DNA of 64,000 bases from Flavobacteriaceae bacterium PS02334 (GTDB lineage Bacteria > Bacteroidota > Bacteroidia > Flavobacteriales > Flavobacteriaceae): assembly GCA_029959295.1 (NCBI GenBank), contig JASCOH010000002.1, positions 62,001 through 126,000 of the forward strand. The letters are read 5' to 3'. Shown piece after piece: positions 16,381-25,243 of this stretch; within the stretch, counting starts at the first letter, position 1; every line of letters starts with the position of its first letter. The position numbers and the translations under genes were made by a program. The notes below the pieces were generated by a model. That model had not been told where the DNA came from. It did no database searches and worked only from the letters and a program-made list of their open reading frames with translations.

Positions 16381-17328
16381 ATGTCTGATACTATTGAAAA
16401 AATAAAATGCCTGATCATTGGTTCAGGTCCTGCCGGATATTCTGCGGCAATTTATGCTGCAAGAGCTGATATGAAACCTGTTATGTACACCGGAATGGAG
16501 CCAGGAGGACAGTTGACAACAACTACTGAAGTTGACAATTTTCCAGGTTATCCTGAAGGAATCGACGGACCGACAATGATGATCCAATTGCAACAGCAAG
16601 CCGAACGTTTTGGAACTGAAGTTAGAATTGGAATGGCGACAGCTGTAGAATTTTCTAAGGAAAAAGGGGGCTGGCACAAAGTGATTATCGACGGAAATAA
16701 AGAAATCCAAGCACACACGGTTATCATTTCTACTGGCGCAACAGCCAAGTATTTAGGATTGCCAAGCGAGCAAAAATTACGCGGTGGCGGTGTTTCTGCC
16801 TGTGCCGTTTGCGACGGATTTTTCTACAAAAATCAAGATGTGGCGATTGTTGGAGCAGGAGATACTGCTGCAGAAGAAGCTACTTACTTGGCAAATATCT
16901 GCAAAAGTGTAACAATGCTGGTTAGAAAAGATGCCATGAAAGCTTCAAAAGCAATGCAGCACCGTGTTGAAAATACAGCAAATTTAAAAGTGCTTTACAA
17001 TACTGAAGTAGATGAGGTTATCGGTGACCAAGTGGTTGACGGTTTAAGAATGGTAAACAACGTTACTGGTGAAAAATCTGAAATTGCCATCACAGGATTG
17101 TTCATTGCCATTGGCCACAAGCCAAACACAGATATTTTCAAAGGCCAATTAGACATGGACGAAACGGGGTATTTGATCACAGCAGGAAAATCTACAAAAA
17201 CAAATCTTCCTGGGGTTTTTGCCGCAGGTGATGTTCAAGATAAAGAATACCGCCAAGCAATTACCGCTGCGGGAAGCGGCTGTATGGCTGCTTTAGATGC
17301 AGAGCGCTATTTGACAACTTTAGAATAA
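16381..17328 (+). CDS. trxB: Thioredoxin-disulfide reductase
   Basis: The 315-aa flavoprotein reduces thioredoxin with NADPH. The FAD-binding GSGPAG is at residues 14-19, the redox-active pair is CAVC (Cys141, Cys144), the NADPH motif GAGDTAAEEA follows, and the C-terminal FAD motif is GVFAAGDVQD. I chose the ATG at 16381 (MSDTIEKIKC) over an upstream GTG at 16351 because it gives the family length and fits the -7 box. A strong terminator follows, so the gene is monocistronic. It is the first chromosomal protein gene after the island. Confidence 0.96.
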   Translation: MSDTIEKIKCLIIGSGPAGYSAAIYAARADMKPVMYTGMEPGGQLTTTTEVDNFPGYPEGIDGPTMMIQLQQQAERFGTEVRIGMATAVEFSKEKGGWHKVIIDGNKEIQAHTVIISTGATAKYLGLPSEQKLRGGGVSACAVCDGFFYKNQDVAIVGAGDTAAEEATYLANICKSVTMLVRKDAMKASKAMQHRVENTANLKVLYNTEVDEVIGDQVVDGLRMVNNVTGEKSEIAITGLFIAIGHKPNTDIFKGQLDMDETGYLITAGKSTKTNLPGVFAAGDVQDKEYRQAITAAGSGCMAALDAERYLTTLE

Positions 17329-17345
17329 TAATTTTTTATATAAAC

Positions 17346-17379
17346 AAAAAAACTCCCGATGAAAGTCGGGAGTTTTTTT
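17346..17379 (+). terminator. trxB terminator, probably bidirectional
   Basis: ACTCCCGA (17352-17359) and TCGGGAGT (17366-17373) form the stem, with T-runs on both sides. Confidence 0.85.
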
Positions 17380-17486
17380 GTTTGGTGGGCATTGTACTTG
17401 AAGTTCAATTAGGTTATAAAAATGTCTATAAAAAATCGTCTTAAAATTTCTTTCCAGGCGATTTCTTTACTAAAATTCAAATCTAT

Positions 17487-20400
17487 TTATTCTTTAATAA
17501 CCTTAATCGTTTTTACTTGATTGTCAACAGTTACTTTCACAAGGTATACACCTTGTAGTAAGCCTGACATGTCAACTTGCGCTTTTGAATCGTTTAAAGT
17601 TTTGTCGATTACTTGCTGTCCTAATAAATTGAAAATGGAAACATTCGTCATTTCTTGAGAATAAGACAAGTTCAATACATCTTTCACAGGGTTTGGATAA
17701 GCCTTGAACGAATTGTTGTCAAAAGATGGAGTTGCCAGTGAAGCATCATAAGCTCCAATTTTAAATGATCCTTGCGCTCCATTATATCCCCAAACTCTAG
17801 CAGTGATAGTTTCACCTGGAGTCAAGTCGCTTAAAAATACTCTTGAAAAATTATTTCCTCTGCCAATATCTCCAGAACAATTAATGTAAGTCAATGCTGT
17901 GCATGAAGTTCCTCTATAAGCATATAAGGCTGTATTTTGCAATGATTGATCGTTATTCGTGCCAGTTTCTATGGTAAGTGTTCCTGAAGCTGGGGCAATT
18001 ACTTTAAACCAAACATCTCTTCCTGATGTTGAATAGTTGAAAGCATCGCAAGGATACATCACGGTTTCAGGATTAGGACTTGAAGGATTTCTGGTTGCAC
18101 TTCCATTTGTTGCCACAATTGCGCTTTGTGCAAAAGTTCCTGCAGGAGTCAGCGTTATTGCATTTTCACATTCGTCATTTGCAGGAGCTGGAGGTGCAGA
18201 AAAAGCACAAAGTGAAAAGCTTAAATGTGAAGATGATGCAGATGAAACAGAAACATAATATTCAGTTCCGGCTGTTAATGGCTGGCCCAAAACAGTATTG
18301 CTGTAGCAAAACGGATTCAATCTTGTCAAATTCCCTGGAGTTCCTGAATAGATAGAAATAAATCCATTTCCATTTCCAGAGATTGCGCTTCTGTTAAAAT
18401 TGTATTCACCAGTTGTAGCAGGCGTGAATTTGTACCAAACATCTACAGCAAAAGTATCACAAGCATAATCTGAAGAATGGGTAGCCAAAAGTGTTGTCCC
18501 TAAAACAGCGTTTGAGCAAGTTGAAGAATCTGGAGACGCAGTCAATACAGCTGCGTTTGAAATTTCGTCATTTGCTGGTGCTACTGGCTGTAAAAATGCG
18601 CATAAAGAAAAATTGATTCCTTCAGTGCTCGGTGAAGCTACAGAAACATAATATGTAGTTCCTGCCACCAATGCTTGATTTATAGATGAACTATAACAGC
18701 TTGTATTCAACTGTACCAAGCTTCCTGGAATGCCAGAATAAATGGAGACAAAACTTTCAGAAAAACTAGTGCTGGTTAAGTTGCTGGTCAAATAATAAGT
18801 GCCGCTTGCAGCAGGAGTAAATGTGTACCAAACATCTTTTGAATAGCTGTCGCAAGTATATTGTGTCGAATGTGAGGCAGAAATCGTTGTTCCCGCTACT
18901 GCATTTGAACAGAAGCTGTTTGGTGATGCTGTCAACACCGAAGCATTTGATGGAGAATCATTTGCAGGAGGAGCAGGAGGCGTCAAAACACAAACATTAA
19001 ATGATGCACCCAAATCTATGTTGGAAGTATATATTCTAAAATAATAAGTATCTCCTATGGTCAGACTTCCCAAAACAAACAAATCGGATGTGTAAGATTG
19101 GCATTTTATAGAAGCTCCGTTGCAGGCATCAAAAGCCTCTACAATTATGTTTGTAGCGCCACTGATATTAGAAATCATTATCGAATGCAAGGTTGTTGTG
19201 GCTACAAATTTATACCAAACGTCGTCATCTGCATTTCCTTGGCATCCTTCCAAGCTTTGCGTTGCTGCAACTGTCGAACCGCTTACTTCATTTGTGCATG
19301 TTGTGTTTGCTGAAGGAGTAAGCAATGTTGCAGTGCTGCAATTGTCATTGTCTGGAAATGGAGGCAATGTGGCAATACAGATTTTAAAAGTCGTTGTTGG
19401 GTTTGAAGCTTCATCTCTGCTGAAAACTCTCAAATAATAAACCTCCCCAACAATAAGGTCAGGTACTCGAAAAGTATTAGAATCAGAAATAGCAATGTTA
19501 TACAAAGCACCGCCGCAGTTTCCGCCTAAAATTTCTGTCACCAAGCTTGTAGGAGATCCTTGAATGTCTGACAATGTGAATCTAAGGAAAGTAGAAGTAG
19601 CCGTAAATTTATACCAAACATCATCATCAGGAACGCCTATAGTCGTTGGCGTGCTTTCTCCAGAAGCTGTAGCTCCAAGTAGAGTTCCTGAAGTAATATT
19701 GGTACAGTTTAAATCAGTATTTACAATTAAAGTACTTGCTCCTGTACAGCCATCATTAACAGGAGGAGCCGGCAATGTCTTAAAATTTTTGCTTTCCCAA
19801 GAACTGCTGTCTGTCGAACTGCAAATTGCTTTTACATAAAAAAAATACAATGTGTTTGAAACTAATGAATTTAAAGAAGTAGATAATCCGGTTTGTGTTC
19901 CTGAAGCAACTAATCCGGTTGCTCCTGAACCAGGTTCGCCTGAAGTTCTCAATTCATATTGGTATCCGTTAGCAGGTAAACTCTGCGATGCTGTAAAAGA
20001 AATAGTTGCAGCATTTGAAGCAACTGTGGCTGTCAAAGCTGTTGGCGCCAGGCAACTTGGCTGTAGTTCAACAGAAATACTGTCGATAAAAATATTATTG
20101 CCATAAAAAGAGTTTCCAAGAAAAGAAATATAGCCCGGCCCATTTGGATTTCCAGGAATATTGAAATTATAAGTATACCATCCTGGCGCACCAACCGTAG
20201 GCGTGCCGTCAATTGATCGGTTTACCTGGCCCAGCAAAGTGCCTCCAACTGATGTTGGCGTCGTATTATAATACACTTCAACGTTATCAGCTGTGGTTAG
20301 GTAGCCGTTATCTCTATACATTTTAAAAGAAACCCTGTAAGAACCTCCTGCAAAAGCAATGCTTGGAGAGGTCAAGTCATAAGAATTTCCAAGACCGATG

Positions 20401-20621
20401 CCATAAGCGTTGAACATTGCCATTCCTTCCCCTGCGAATGGCGATGCCTCCGGGCTGAATCCTTGAGTGACTCTTGACCAGCCAGAATTTGTTGAGGTTC
20501 CGGTGGGATGGGCGACCGTCCAAGTCAGTGCCGTGTCAAAATTTTGCGTTAACAGCTGTGCTTTTCCTTCTTTTGCCATAAAGACCAGAAAAAACAAAAC
20601 AAACCAAGTAATTTTTTTCAT
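17487..20621 (-). CDS. T9SS-exported multidomain repeat protein
   Basis: The 1044-aa protein has a signal peptide (about 1-21), an N-terminal cleaved-adhesin/MAM-like beta domain (about 25-185), a fibronectin type III domain (about 190-280) and about five consecutive repeats of roughly 125-135 aa. The repeats share an opening like PANDxxxNAxxLTxS, a DVWYKFTP segment and a TYYVSV segment, as in bacterial pre-peptidase C-terminal domains. The C-terminal 75 residues (YPNPVKDVLNLSYSQ... ending KVIKE) are a type A sorting domain for type IX secretion. It is predicted to be secreted or surface-attached. No catalytic domain is seen, so an adhesive or structural role is inferred. Confidence 0.88.
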   Translation of the reverse strand: MKKITWFVLFFLVFMAKEGKAQLLTQNFDTALTWTVAHPTGTSTNSGWSRVTQGFSPEASPFAGEGMAMFNAYGIGLGNSYDLTSPSIAFAGGSYRVSFKMYRDNGYLTTADNVEVYYNTTPTSVGGTLLGQVNRSIDGTPTVGAPGWYTYNFNIPGNPNGPGYISFLGNSFYGNNIFIDSISVELQPSCLAPTALTATVASNAATISFTASQSLPANGYQYELRTSGEPGSGATGLVASGTQTGLSTSLNSLVSNTLYFFYVKAICSSTDSSSWESKNFKTLPAPPVNDGCTGASTLIVNTDLNCTNITSGTLLGATASGESTPTTIGVPDDDVWYKFTATSTFLRFTLSDIQGSPTSLVTEILGGNCGGALYNIAISDSNTFRVPDLIVGEVYYLRVFSRDEASNPTTTFKICIATLPPFPDNDNCSTATLLTPSANTTCTNEVSGSTVAATQSLEGCQGNADDDVWYKFVATTTLHSIMISNISGATNIIVEAFDACNGASIKCQSYTSDLFVLGSLTIGDTYYFRIYTSNIDLGASFNVCVLTPPAPPANDSPSNASVLTASPNSFCSNAVAGTTISASHSTQYTCDSYSKDVWYTFTPAASGTYYLTSNLTSTSFSESFVSIYSGIPGSLVQLNTSCYSSSINQALVAGTTYYVSVASPSTEGINFSLCAFLQPVAPANDEISNAAVLTASPDSSTCSNAVLGTTLLATHSSDYACDTFAVDVWYKFTPATTGEYNFNRSAISGNGNGFISIYSGTPGNLTRLNPFCYSNTVLGQPLTAGTEYYVSVSSASSSHLSFSLCAFSAPPAPANDECENAITLTPAGTFAQSAIVATNGSATRNPSSPNPETVMYPCDAFNYSTSGRDVWFKVIAPASGTLTIETGTNNDQSLQNTALYAYRGTSCTALTYINCSGDIGRGNNFSRVFLSDLTPGETITARVWGYNGAQGSFKIGAYDASLATPSFDNNSFKAYPNPVKDVLNLSYSQEMTNVSIFNLLGQQVIDKTLNDSKAQVDMSGLLQGVYLVKVTVDNQVKTIKVIKE

Positions 20622-20911
20622 GTTTAATAATTTAATAAGGTGTTATTAATAGAGAGAATTCGATTCAATCAAGAAATCAATAGCAGTAAATTGAAAAGGA
20701 TACCCTAAAAATGATCCTGTGCAAATAAGATAATGCAATAATTTTGTTCTAGATTTTAGTGCTAATTCTCAAACAATGTTATCGCTATTTCAATTTCCAG
20801 CAAAATTAAATGGGCTCACATCTTCTACACTCTTAAAAAAAAATCTCTCACATTTACTATACATTATCGTTTAAGTGCTTGTTTTTAAAGGAATAATGAT
20901 GTTTTTTTAAG
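20622..20911. other. Divergent intergenic region
   Basis: AT-rich spacer between the T9SS protein gene and the TPR regulator gene. Apart from the plus-strand promoter listed next, I see no gene or RNA structure here. Confidence 0.5.
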
Positions 20912-20943
20912 TTGTCTTAAATAATGCTTTTTAGCTATCTTTG
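20912..20943 (+). promoter_or_regulatory. Promoter of the TPR/LuxR-like gene
   Basis: TTG (20912-20914), a 21-bp spacer and TATCTTTG (20936-20943) fit the Bacteroidota consensus, 17 bp before the ATG at 20961. Confidence 0.6.
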
Positions 20944-20960
20944 GAAGCAAAGAATCGAAA

Positions 20961-22523
20961 ATGAAAATCTATACTTTACTTTTACTGCTTCCTTTTTTTT
21001 CCTATTCTCAAAAAGACTTGAGTAAGAATGTAGATGCCTATGTGCTTTCTCTTTTAGATTCAAGCAACATAATGCTGAAAAAAAACAATATAAAAGCATT
21101 GAGTTACTTAAAGGAAGTGTCAAAATATGAGCAAAAGATAACAAATGACACTATACGGCTTAGGTTTTACAGCATTGCAGGTTATGCTTACAACACACAG
21201 CACTCTAATTATATAGCCTTAAATTATTTCTACAAACAATTAGAATTACATCAAAAATTAAATCCTACGGCATCTTATAGAAGCTATAGCAATATTGGTG
21301 GCGTTTTTTTTGAAATGGGGGACTATAAAAACGCCAGAAAGTTCTATAATTTAGGAATCGATAACCTTAAAAAGCACGGCACGCCCGAAGAAAAGATCAA
21401 AGGAACGCTGATTTACTGCAATCTTTCAGAAATAGAAACCAAAGAGGGGAATTATGTCAAGGCTTTGAACATGCTTACTGAATTTTTGGACTATAATATA
21501 AAAGCGAAAGACACGATCAATATGATAGTGGGCTATGAAGACCTTGCCATAGTAAATGATGAGCTCAACGACTGGAAAGAGGCCATAAAAAATCTAGAAA
21601 ACGGAATAAAATTAGCTTCCGCATCGGGCTCAGACTTTGACCTGGCAAGCCTTTACAATAAATTAGGAATCGTTTATTTCAATTATTTGCCTGACAGTGA
21701 TTTTCCGCTTTTTTATCTTCAGAAATCTTTTGACATCAGCAAAAAAAATGATTTTTTAAAGTTTGAACTGGCTTCTGCTGAGAAATTAGCAGAATTGTAT
21801 GAAAAGCGCAATAATACTCAAAAGGCTTTATACTATCTGCACATTGCAAAATCACTTTCTGAAAACAGCATTAAAGAAGAAAACAGCAGGCGAGCCACAG
21901 AACTGGAGTTTGATTATGCACAGCGCATGCAACAGCAGTTAACCATCTTGAGCCAAAAAAGGAAAGAAAATTATTTCATCGCCTCTATCATCCTTTTGCT
22001 TTTATTTTCTATAATTGCCTTCTTGATGCTTCAGTTGCAAAGAAGCAAATCTAAAAAGAGAATCGTTGAGAATGAGCTTCTGGCCAAGCAACTAGAAGAA
22101 AAAAATAGAGAACTTACGAGCAATGCCATACAAATGCTCAAGACAAAAGAATTTATTCAGTCGACGCACAAAGAACTTAACCAGCTGGAGATAAGGGATG
22201 ATAAAAATGCGAGTAAAAAAATGCTCTCAAAAATAATAGCTGACCTAAAAAAAGGCACGCAGGGCTTTAATGAGAACGAATTTGAGAAAATTTTAATCGA
22301 AACAGATGGAGAATTCTACAGAAGGCTGTTAAAAAAGGTTCCGAATCTTTCAAAAAATGAAATCAGGCTCTGCACATTCTTGAAGATGAACCTTTCTTCA
22401 AAAGAAATATCTGGAATCACACAGCAAAGCATCCACAGTATTGATGTTGCCAGATCGCGACTGCGTAAGAAATTAGAATTGGGTTCTGAAACAAATATTA
22501 CCAATTACCTGATGCAACTTTAA
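20961..22523 (+). CDS. TPR regulator with membrane anchor and LuxR-like HTH
   Basis: The 520-aa protein has a signal peptide (1-16), tetratricopeptide-type helical repeats over about residues 60-320 (for example YRSYSNIGGVFFEMGDYKNARKF split over two helices), a transmembrane helix near 335-357 (FIASIILLLLFSIIAFLML) and a coiled coil. The C-terminal LuxR-like helix-turn-helix reads LSKNEIRLCTFLKMNLSSKE then HSIDVARSRLRKKL. TPRs would sit in the periplasm and the HTH in the cytoplasm. This architecture is frequent in Flavobacteria as presumed one-component membrane-bound regulators; targets are unknown. The divergent T9SS protein gene is a candidate target by position only. Confidence 0.82.
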   Translation: MKIYTLLLLLPFFSYSQKDLSKNVDAYVLSLLDSSNIMLKKNNIKALSYLKEVSKYEQKITNDTIRLRFYSIAGYAYNTQHSNYIALNYFYKQLELHQKLNPTASYRSYSNIGGVFFEMGDYKNARKFYNLGIDNLKKHGTPEEKIKGTLIYCNLSEIETKEGNYVKALNMLTEFLDYNIKAKDTINMIVGYEDLAIVNDELNDWKEAIKNLENGIKLASASGSDFDLASLYNKLGIVYFNYLPDSDFPLFYLQKSFDISKKNDFLKFELASAEKLAELYEKRNNTQKALYYLHIAKSLSENSIKEENSRRATELEFDYAQRMQQQLTILSQKRKENYFIASIILLLLFSIIAFLMLQLQRSKSKKRIVENELLAKQLEEKNRELTSNAIQMLKTKEFIQSTHKELNQLEIRDDKNASKKMLSKIIADLKKGTQGFNENEFEKILIETDGEFYRRLLKKVPNLSKNEIRLCTFLKMNLSSKEISGITQQSIHSIDVARSRLRKKLELGSETNITNYLMQL

Positions 22524-22643
22524 AAGCAAAAAGTTCTCGCTTTTTATTTCAGCTTCTTGCTTTTCCTTGCCAAATTTTCAAAAAGGTTTTTGAGATTAAA
22601 GTTTGCCTGTTTTAAACTTTAATTTTGAAAAATGAAAAAATAA
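22524..22643. other. Non-coding spacer before the 21-bp repeat array
   Basis: AT-rich spacer after the TPR gene. A weak stem is possible (GCAAAAAG/CTTTTT around 22528-22549) and may serve as a poor terminator. Nothing else is seen. Confidence 0.35.
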
Positions 22644-22937
22644 TTTAGGCTATCGAAATATCAATTTATAGACCCGAAATTTTCATTTAGAGGGTCGAAA
22701 AATCAATTTAGGTTATCGAAATGTTGATTTAGGCACCCGAAATTTTCATTTATAGGGTCAGAAAATCAATTTAGGGGGTCGAAAAATCGATTTAGACACC
22801 CGAAATTTTCATTTAGAGGGTCAGAAAATCAATTTAGGGCATCGAAAAATCGATTTAGGCACCCGAAATTTTCATTTAGAGAGTCGAAAAATCAATTTAG
22901 GGCATCGAAAAGTTCATTTATAGACCCTGAAATTTCA
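22644..22937. repeat. Tandem array of fourteen 21-bp units with a 63-bp super-period
   Basis: Every unit starts with TTTA and is exactly 21 bp. Three classes alternate. Class A (units 2, 5, 8, 11, 14) has the core ACCCGAAATTTTCA. Class B (units 3, 6, 9, 12) has GGGTCGAAAAATCAA or a close variant. Class C (units 1, 4, 7, 10, 13) has ATCGAAAAATCGA or a variant. The array lies between two convergent genes. No frame gives a protein with a start codon, and there are no unique spacers. Confidence 0.95.
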
Positions 22938-23033
22938 TTTATTTTAGTTTGTTGTTTGTTATTTGTTATTGTATTGATTATCAGTGATTTTTATTTTTTA
23001 ATAGCGATTTTGCTTTGGTAAAGTCTAATTTTT

Positions 23034-23501
23034 TTAAATAGTAGTTTCCCCTTTATGCTTTACCGGAAAATTTACCGAGTTGGCAATAAAACACAGTTTG
23101 TTAGCTTCTTTATGGAGTTCGTTTGCTTTTTCAATCAGCGTTTCGTCCGTTATTTTTACAACTGGATTTAGTGTTACTTCCACAAAATGTCCTGAACCGT
23201 CATCATTAACTTTCATTATTCCCGTAGCATTGTCGGTGTAATCAGTCACGATGATTCCGTTTTTTACGCAAACATGCAGATAAGACATCATGTGGCAGGC
23301 TGAAAGCGATGCAAGCAATAAATCTTCGGGATTGTGAAGCGTTTTATCGCCATGAAAAACAGGATCTGCCGATCCTTTTATTGGCACTTTGTTATCCACT
23401 GAAATTAAATGGCTTCGGTCATAGGCTCTGTAGCTTGAAGTTCCGGTTCCTTTATTTCCTGTCCATTTTAGAGTTAGTTTATAGTTGTGGTCTGGATGCA
23501 T
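23034..23501 (-). CDS. OsmC family peroxiredoxin-like protein
   Basis: The 155-aa protein is of OsmC/Ohr type, thiol-dependent enzymes that reduce organic hydroperoxides. The two expected cysteines are present: one in LLASLSACHMMSYLH (about residue 69) and one in NKLCFIANS (about residue 137). The N-terminal part (LKWTGNKGTGTSSYRAYDRSH) is typical of the YhfA/OsmC-like subgroup. It is a single gene, convergent with the TPR gene across the repeat array. Confidence 0.9.
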   Translation of the reverse strand: MHPDHNYKLTLKWTGNKGTGTSSYRAYDRSHLISVDNKVPIKGSADPVFHGDKTLHNPEDLLLASLSACHMMSYLHVCVKNGIIVTDYTDNATGIMKVNDDGSGHFVEVTLNPVVKITDETLIEKANELHKEANKLCFIANSVNFPVKHKGETTI

Positions 23502-23572
23502 TGCTTTCGATTTTTAGGATAAGCAAAGCTAGTCAATCTTCCTTAAAAATCATTTTGACCGCTATTTTAAGC

Positions 23573-23605
23573 CTAAAAAAAATCCGCTGTAGCACTACAG
23601 CGGAT
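23573..23605 (-). terminator. Terminator of the GAPDH gene
   Basis: ATCCGCTGTAG (23582-23592) and CTACAGCGGAT (23595-23605) form a perfect 11-bp stem. The minus strand continues into eight T residues, just beyond the gene ending at 23638. Confidence 0.85.
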
Positions 23606-23637
23606 CTTTTACCAAAAAATTAAAATCAAAAAAACTA

Positions 23638-25086
23638 CTAGTAGTAAGAATATCTTCTCACTTTTGAGATATATTTCGCCAAGCGAATTACTTGATGGCT
23701 ATAGCCATACTCGTTGTCATACCAGATGTAAAGCACGATGTTTTTTCCGTCAGCAGAAACGATCGTAGCATTGCTGTCATAAATTGACGGCGCAGAAGTG
23801 CCGACAATATCTGAAGAAACCAATTCGTTGTTTAGCGAATATTTGATTTGTTCAACCAATTCGCCTTCCAACGCATAATGTTTCATGATTTCATTGATTT
23901 CTTCTACGGAAGTTTCTCGGCTTACTTCCAAATTCAAAACCACCAAAGAGCCATTCGGCACAGGAACACGGATTGCGTTTGAAGTAAGTTTTCCGGCCAA
24001 ACTCGGCAATGCTTTTGCCACTGCGCTGCCAGCACCGGTTTCAGTAATTACCATGTTTAGAGCTGCGGCTCTTCCGCGACGGTATTTTTTGTGCATATTA
24101 TCAACCAAATTCTGGTCGTTTGTGTAAGCGTGAATTGTTTCCAAGTGGCCTTTTACAACGCCAAGCGTATCTTCAACTGCTTTTAAAATAGGAGTAATCG
24201 CATTTGTAGTGCAAGAGGCGGCAGAAAAAATGGCAACTTCATCAGGATTGTATTCTTTGTGATTTACACCGTGAACAATATTCGGAATTCCTTTTCCTGG
24301 AGCCGTTAATAGCACTTTATCAACGCCTTTAGATTTCAAGTGTCTTTCTAAAGCTTCCTTAGTTGTGAAAGCGCCTGTGTTGTCAATCACTAAAGCATCT
24401 TTAATTCCGTAATCAGAATAGTCAATATCTTCTGGATTTCCTGCAGAAATGATGTGAACCGTAGTTCCGTTGATGATCAAAGCATTATTTTCAGGATCAG
24501 CCGCAACCGAACCTTGAAAATCACCGTGAATAGAATCATATCTTAAAAGAGAGGCTCTTTTTTCTAAGCTGACCGCGTCATTTTTCTCACGAACAACAAT
24601 CGCTCTCAGTCTTAATTGCGTTCCTTTTCCTGTTTTAGACATTAGTTCTCTTGCTAATAATCTTCCGATACGTCCAAAACCATAAAGAACTACATCTTTT
24701 GGCTTGTTGTTTTTATAATCTTTTGCATTGCTTAATTTGTCAATTACAAAAGCTTTTGCATCATGATATTTATTGTCTTCGAGATGGTATTCATACGTAA
24801 GTTTACCGATATCGAGTTTTGCAGGAGGAAGATCTAGGGACAAAAGGGCGCGGGCAATTTCAACAGAATCAAAAACATTAATAGGTTTTCCGACAAATTC
24901 GCCTGCATATTCGTGCAAGTTGATAATGTCGCTTACATTGGTATTGATCAATTGGTTTTTGAAAAGCACCAATTCGATGGATTTGTCATACCAAAGGTCG
25001 CTGATGATTTTAATAAATTCTACGCCCGCTCTTCTTCGATCGGCTTGAAAAGAAAGTTCCTTTTCGTATAAAATTGTTTTTGTCAT
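23638..25086 (-). CDS. gap: Glyceraldehyde-3-phosphate dehydrogenase, long form
   Basis: The 482-aa protein has an N-terminal extension of about 130 residues before the NAD-binding motif GFGRIGR (136-142). The catalytic Cys292 lies in SAASCTTN, and the C-terminal part holds WYDNEYGYSHQ. Ordinary GAPDH is about 335 aa; the extended form is known in Bacteroidota and is often a second GAPDH paralogue, so a gluconeogenic or NADP-linked role is possible. It catalyses phosphorylation and oxidation of glyceraldehyde-3-phosphate in the cytoplasm. It stands alone, with a strong terminator. Confidence 0.93.
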   Translation of the reverse strand: MTKTILYEKELSFQADRRRAGVEFIKIISDLWYDKSIELVLFKNQLINTNVSDIINLHEYAGEFVGKPINVFDSVEIARALLSLDLPPAKLDIGKLTYEYHLEDNKYHDAKAFVIDKLSNAKDYKNNKPKDVVLYGFGRIGRLLARELMSKTGKGTQLRLRAIVVREKNDAVSLEKRASLLRYDSIHGDFQGSVAADPENNALIINGTTVHIISAGNPEDIDYSDYGIKDALVIDNTGAFTTKEALERHLKSKGVDKVLLTAPGKGIPNIVHGVNHKEYNPDEVAIFSAASCTTNAITPILKAVEDTLGVVKGHLETIHAYTNDQNLVDNMHKKYRRGRAAALNMVITETGAGSAVAKALPSLAGKLTSNAIRVPVPNGSLVVLNLEVSRETSVEEINEIMKHYALEGELVEQIKYSLNNELVSSDIVGTSAPSIYDSNATIVSADGKNIVLYIWYDNEYGYSHQVIRLAKYISKVRRYSYY

Positions 25087-25190
25087 GATTTAGAAAAAAT
25101 GTCGTTTGAGTGTTGTAAGTTTAATTTTAGTGATGCAAAAGTATAGATTTCAAACGTTTTCGTAAACATTTTTTGAAAAAAAATTACACA

Positions 25191-25221
25191 AAAAAAGCCA
25201 GTCGTTTAAACTGGCTTTTTT
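25191..25221 (-). terminator. htrA terminator
   Basis: GCCAGT (25197-25202) and ACTGGC (25210-25215) pair, flanked by A- and T-runs. It lies just downstream of the minus-strand protease gene ending at 25244. Confidence 0.8.
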
Positions 25222-25243
25222 GCATAAGAAAATTATTATTTAA

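Noticed and set aside
22644-22937. CRISPR array
   Set aside because: Units are 21 bp directly joined, without unique spacers, and no cas genes are present.
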